Assembly (NCBI RefSeq): GCF_000576595.1
Contig: NZ_AWSA01000018.1
Span: forward strand, 31,002-95,001
Source of the DNA: Intrasporangium oryzae NRRL B-24470
Lineage (GTDB): Bacteria; Actinomycetota; Actinomycetes; Actinomycetales; Dermatophilaceae
Reading direction: 5' to 3'
Length of the DNA: 64,000 nucleotides
The notes beneath the pieces were generated by a model, which had not been told where the DNA came from, ran no database searches, and saw only the letters and a program-made list of their open reading frames with translations. The position numbers and the translations under genes are program-made. Positions 59,499 through 64,000 of the stretch are shown one piece after another. How positions within the stretch are numbered: the stretch's first letter is position 1; every line of letters begins with the position of its first letter.

Positions 59499-60443
59499 TC
59501 ACCCAGCACGAGCGATCGCGTCGAGCACCCGAGCACGGACCCGGTCGGGGTGGTCGAGGTCGGCCCAGACCAGCCGCACGACCGTCCAGCCGGCCCGCCG
59601 GAGCGCATCCTCTCGCTGCTTCTCCTCGAAGAGGTCACGAGGGTTGGCGTACTTCACCGCGCCGTCGAACTCGACGAGCACGCGCGTCCCCCGGATGCGG
59701 AAGTCGGCCCGGTAGAGCCGGCCCTCGCACTGGACCTCGTGCTGTGGATCGAGCCCGAAGCCGAGCGCCCGGAGCAGGAAGGCCGCGCGGGTTTCCCCGG
59801 GCGACTCGTGGCGTCCGTCGGCCTGCGGGAGTGCACACCGGATCGGCCCGATCCCGGGGTGCGCCCGAAAGCTGGACACCGCGTCGGTCAGCTCGGCAGC
59901 CGTGACGAGCCCCTCTCGCAGCGCGGCATCCGCCGGCACCAGCGCGCTCTCGGGACCTGCGAGGAGCCCCGACTGCACGATCGCGAGGGCCAGCGGGATC
60001 GCGGCCGGCCGACTGTCGTGCGCCGTTGGCTCCGCGAGCCGGATGCCGGCGACCTGGCGGTGGATGACGAGCCCCGGTCGGCGCACGGTGACGCTGCGTC
60101 GACCACGCCCCGTGCCTGCTCCCGCCGGCGAGTCATCGACCCCCGACGTGAGGTGGACCGTGGAAAGGTCAGCCCGGAAGGTCGGCAGCCTCCGGCAGAG
60201 GAGCAGCGAATGCTGGCTGATGACCGCGCGGGCACGGAACTGCCGACCGAGAGCCAGCGCGGTGAGGCGGTGCAGCTCCTCCCCCTTCGGCGGCTCCCCG
60301 TCGACAACGGCATACCACCCGCGGCTCAGCCGGACGATGCGTGCGTCCGAGCACAGCCTCGAGAGGGCGTGGCGGTCAATCCCGTGCCGGGCGGCGTCCG
60401 CCGCGGAGAAGATGCCGCCGGCTCCGAGCAGGTGCAGGTTCAT
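59499..60443 (-). CDS. AbiEi-like N-terminal domain with DUF559 endonuclease-like C-terminus
   Basis: A 314-residue protein. The N-terminus (GGIFSAADAARHGIDRHALSRL...IVRLSRGWYAV) is the winged-helix AbiEi antitoxin-type domain. The C-terminus (VLVEFDGAVKY, DLFEEKQREDALRRAGWTVVRL) is a DUF559 PD-(D/E)xK-like fold with the D-ExK residues visible. Actinobacteria have many such solitary proteins, and no AbiEii toxin gene is present, so a real toxin-antitoxin or phage-defence role is unproven; a stand-alone nuclease is equally likely. The ATG at 60443 lacks a strong ribosome site. It diverges from argG. Confidence 0.8.
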   Translation of the reverse strand: MNLHLLGAGGIFSAADAARHGIDRHALSRLCSDARIVRLSRGWYAVVDGEPPKGEELHRLTALALGRQFRARAVISQHSLLLCRRLPTFRADLSTVHLTSGVDDSPAGAGTGRGRRSVTVRRPGLVIHRQVAGIRLAEPTAHDSRPAAIPLALAIVQSGLLAGPESALVPADAALREGLVTAAELTDAVSSFRAHPGIGPIRCALPQADGRHESPGETRAAFLLRALGFGLDPQHEVQCEGRLYRADFRIRGTRVLVEFDGAVKYANPRDLFEEKQREDALRRAGWTVVRLVWADLDHPDRVRARVLDAIARAG

Positions 60444-60639
60444 GGCAGGACTCTGACCGGCTGGGGGGCCACGGCGCGCCCGGACCTCCGGGCTTGTGGA
60501 CGAGACGGGTCGGTTCGCGAGGGGTGTGGATCGGTCGGCGACCCGCGCCTCGGCCCACGGGCTGCACTTTCGCCGAGGGACCGCGCGGACCCCAGCAGTC
60601 CCTGGGCGCAGATGCAGCACGTGGAGCAGGAACTGAGTG

Positions 60640-62099
<1,460 letters not shown>

Positions 62100-62113
62100 G
62101 CTCTCCCTGATCG

Positions 62114-62164
62114 CGGGTGGAGGTGGCGCTGGCTCATCGGGGGCGTCGGCACCACCTCCACCCG
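62114..62164. terminator. 13-bp stem after argG
   Basis: CGGGTGGAGGTGG (62114-62126) pairs perfectly with CCACCTCCACCCG (62152-62164) across a 25-base loop, just after the argG stop. Confidence 0.75.
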
Positions 62165-62196
62165 TCCATGGGTCGTCTCGCCTAGGGTGGCGCGTC

Positions 62197-62904
62197 ATGG
62201 ACGAGATGACCCGCCCCGAGACCGTCGCCCTTCAGTACGCCCGCACCGACAACCTCCAGACGCGGCGCACCGTGTGGGGACCTGGTCCCGAGGGCGTTTC
62301 GCCGGCCGACGTCCTGCGCACCGCCGTCGTGTCGGCCCGGCCGAACCGGGTCCTCGAGATCGGCTGCGGCACCGGCCACTTCGCCCGCTCGGTCCTCGAC
62401 GCCATTCCTCAGGTCGACTACCTGGCGACGGACGTGTCCGAGGCCATGGTCGAGGCGACCCGCGCGCTCGGAGTCCGAGCCGTGCAGGCGTCGGCCGAGT
62501 CGCTCCCCTTCCCCGGCACCTCCTTCGACGTCGTCGTCGCCGCTTGGATGCTCTACCACGTGCCCGACCTCGCCCAGACCCTGCGCGAGGTGCGCCGGGT
62601 GCTCCGCCCGGGTGGGGTCCTTGCCGTCGCGACGAACGGCGAGGAGCACCTCGGCGACCTCCTGCGCGAGGCGGGCGGTCGGCCCCTCGTCACCCAGTTC
62701 ACCTCGGAGAACGCGGAGGAGTCGCTCGGTCGGCACTTCGGGTCGGTGGTGCGCCGCGACGTGGAGACGCGGGCGACCTTCCCCGACCATGCCTCCGCTG
62801 CAGGCTATCTCGCCACCTTCGACACGGGCCTGGCCGCCGCCCTGCCCTACTTCGATGGCGAGCGCACCTTCGCCGGGCACACCTCGGTCCTCGTGGCGCG
62901 ATGA
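62197..62904 (+). CDS. class I SAM-dependent methyltransferase
   Basis: A 235-residue Methyltransf_11-type enzyme. VLEIGCGTGHFARS is the SAM-binding motif I, DYLATDVSEAMVE motif II, ESLPFPGTSFDVVVAAWMLYHV motif IV region, and LRPGGVLAVATNG motif V/VI. The acceptor is unknown; such proteins act on quinones, lipids or small molecules. The ATG at 62197 is chosen by start of homology; ATG 62206 is possible. No clear ribosome site is seen at either. Confidence 0.85.
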   Translation: MDEMTRPETVALQYARTDNLQTRRTVWGPGPEGVSPADVLRTAVVSARPNRVLEIGCGTGHFARSVLDAIPQVDYLATDVSEAMVEATRALGVRAVQASAESLPFPGTSFDVVVAAWMLYHVPDLAQTLREVRRVLRPGGVLAVATNGEEHLGDLLREAGGRPLVTQFTSENAEESLGRHFGSVVRRDVETRATFPDHASAAGYLATFDTGLAAALPYFDGERTFAGHTSVLVAR

Positions 62905-62951
62905 GCGGGAGCGAGCGTCGGTCGCCCGCTTTGTGAGCGGCATACAAACCT

Positions 62952-62963
62952 CTCAGCGCTGAG
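62952..62963. promoter_or_regulatory. palindrome CTCAGCGCTGAG upstream of the FasR-type gene
   Basis: A perfect 12-bp palindrome, 16 bp before the GTG start and next to CATAGT, a possible -10 box. It could be an autoregulatory operator. Confidence 0.35.
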
Positions 62964-62978
62964 GCATAGTCTGGCCGC

Positions 62979-64000
62979 GTGAGCCACCCACCCAGGCCGA
63001 CCCCGAGCAGGGAGACGACGCGCGCCGTCGAGCGCGGCGCGGGCGAGCTCTCCACGCTCGCCGCGCAGCGGATGGAGGAGAACCTCGGGTGGTATCGCCG
63101 GCTGTCGGCCGAGGAGCGCTCGCAGGTCGGGCTCGTCGCGCAGGCGGGCATCTCGCAGTTCATCAGCTGGCTGCGCCACGACGAGGACCACGCTCCCTCG
63201 GCGATCTCGATCTTCGCCAACGCGCCACAGGAGCTGACCCGCTCGGTCAGCCTCCGCCAGACGCTCGACCTCGTGCGAACCGTGGTCGACGTCGTCGAGT
63301 CCCGGGTCGAGAGCCTCGCGGGTCGGGGTGACGAGCAGGTGCTCCGCGAGTCGGTCCTGCGCTTCTCGCGCGAGATCGCCTTCGCGGCCGCCGAGGTGTA
63401 TGCCGGTGCCGCCGAGGCCCGTGGCGCCTGGGACGCGCGGCTCGAGGCGCTCGTCGTCGACGCCGTGCTGCGCGGGGAGGCCGACGACTCGATGCAGTCG
63501 CGGGCGACGGCACTCGGATGGGGGGACGTCGCCCACGTGACCTTCGTGGTCGGCAGCACTCCCGTCACCGACGGAGGACCGGCAGCGGCCGTCGACACGC
63601 TGCGGCGGGCGGTGCAGCACCACGGTTTCGAGGCGCTGGCGATCGTCCAACGATCCCGGCTCATCGCCATCATCGGCGGCACCGAGGAGGCGACCTCCGT
63701 GGTCACGAGGGTCGCCGACTGCTTCGGATCCGGACACGTCGTGGTCGGCCCGACCGTCCCCCACCTCTTTGCCGCAGGCAGGTCGGCCCGGGCGGCCCTG
63801 AGCGGCCTGTCCGCCGCCGCGGCCTGGCCGGGGGCACCTCGGGTGGTCGAGGCCGACGCCCTGCTCCCCGAGCGGGCGCTGGCCGGCGACCAGCCCGCGC
63901 GCCGCCTGCTCATCGACCGGATCCACCGTCCGCTCGGCCGATCGACCCAGACGCCCCTGCTCGAGACCGCCACGGCCTACCTCGAGAGCGGCGGGGCCCT
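62979..64000 (+). CDS. fasR: FasR-type PucR-family regulator (partial at window end)
   Basis: At least 340 residues are visible; the C-terminal PucR helix-turn-helix lies beyond the window. The start SHPPRPTPSRETTRAVERGAGELSTLAAQRMEENLGWYRRLSAEERSQVG is given here only by landmarks ENLGWYRRLSAEERSQVG and FISWLRHDED, matching Rv2242/FasR, the activator of the fatty-acid synthase genes in mycobacteria and Streptomyces. The GGDEF-like middle domain includes VVGPTVPHLFAAGRSARAAL. The place after aceE agrees with the M. tuberculosis order aceE-Rv2242-fabD. fabD is expected just outside the window. GTG start at 62979. Confidence 0.85.
   Translation, partial: MSHPPRPTPSRETTRAVERGAGELSTLAAQRMEENLGWYRRLSAEERSQVGLVAQAGISQFISWLRHDEDHAPSAISIFANAPQELTRSVSLRQTLDLVRTVVDVVESRVESLAGRGDEQVLRESVLRFSREIAFAAAEVYAGAAEARGAWDARLEALVVDAVLRGEADDSMQSRATALGWGDVAHVTFVVGSTPVTDGGPAAAVDTLRRAVQHHGFEALAIVQRSRLIAIIGGTEEATSVVTRVADCFGSGHVVVGPTVPHLFAAGRSARAALSGLSAAAAWPGAPRVVEADALLPERALAGDQPARRLLIDRIHRPLGRSTQTPLLETATAYLESGGA

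Noticed and set aside
59499..60443. Type IV toxin-antitoxin system
   Set aside because: Only an AbiEi-like domain is present, fused to DUF559; no AbiEii-type toxin gene lies beside it.

Overview
The window is about 64 kb of very GC-rich DNA. Strong C/G third positions, frequent GTG starts, ATGA/GTGA stop-start overlaps, a mycothiol-type DinB/MDMPI protein and the order DUF3052 - aceE - FasR-type regulator all point to an aerobic actinobacterium. Micrococcales, perhaps Intrasporangiaceae, is my best guess, but it rests on general resemblance only. No complete insertion sequence, prophage, CRISPR array or rRNA is visible. RNA genes are rnpB (RNase P RNA, minus strand, about 25673-26051) and tRNA-Val(UAC) (minus strand, 55147-55219).

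Layout. 0-11 kb: DHA2 drug exporter, a divergent P2-type cation ATPase, a PLP decarboxylase, and a sulfatase module (radical-SAM maturase, Cys-type sulfatase, DUF6325-like protein and a tiny membrane protein). 11-20 kb: a decaying patch holding an amber-interrupted NAD(P)HX dehydratase, a truncated histidine phosphatase, a 27-unit 12-bp minisatellite and an alpha/beta-hydrolase remnant. Among these sit intact small genes: hemerythrin, a 10-Cys metallothionein-like peptide, an MDMPI protein, a MarR regulator with a clear operator, a carboxylesterase and a P-loop kinase. 17.7-28 kb: PEP-synthase-like protein, ABM monooxygenase, a large LuxR/AAA regulator, a secreted PQQ-type propeller, rnpB, a secreted beta-helix protein and a small secreted protein. 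A 20-bp near-palindrome recurs around the LuxR regulator and upstream of the propeller gene.

28-45.6 kb: an MBL-Rieske fusion, then a twelve-gene exopolysaccharide (EPS) operon read leftwards from 43343 to 29933. Most of its genes overlap by 4 bases. Its order is aminotransferase, CapD-like dehydratase, RtcB-like protein, Wzz-like co-polymerase, HprK-like P-loop protein, GT4, small unknown, APH-like kinase, O-antigen ligase/polymerase, flippase, lipoprotein, initiating sugar transferase. Directly upstream, on the same strand, lie a soluble histidine kinase and two LuxR-type regulators, the second with a degenerate receiver; they probably control the operon. The RtcB-like, HprK-like and APH-like members are not standard EPS enzymes and are the least explained part of the window.

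46-64 kb is mostly housekeeping: RNB nuclease, YaaA, permease, MetZ plus rhodanese, RNase HI fused to a dead phosphatase-like domain, zinc-ribbon protein, Nif3, tRNA-Val, peroxiredoxin, DUF3052, aceE, AbiEi/DUF559 protein, argG, methyltransferase and a FasR-type regulator cut by the window end.

The most unusual global signal is the octamer GTATGCCG / CGGCATAC. I counted 33 copies by eye (35 of the heptamer GTATGCC), in all coding frames and between genes, against about two expected from base composition. Inverted pairs form three strong hairpins at 3' ends of genes. This is the same arrangement seen for DNA-uptake sequences in Neisseria and Pasteurellaceae, although no function is known here.
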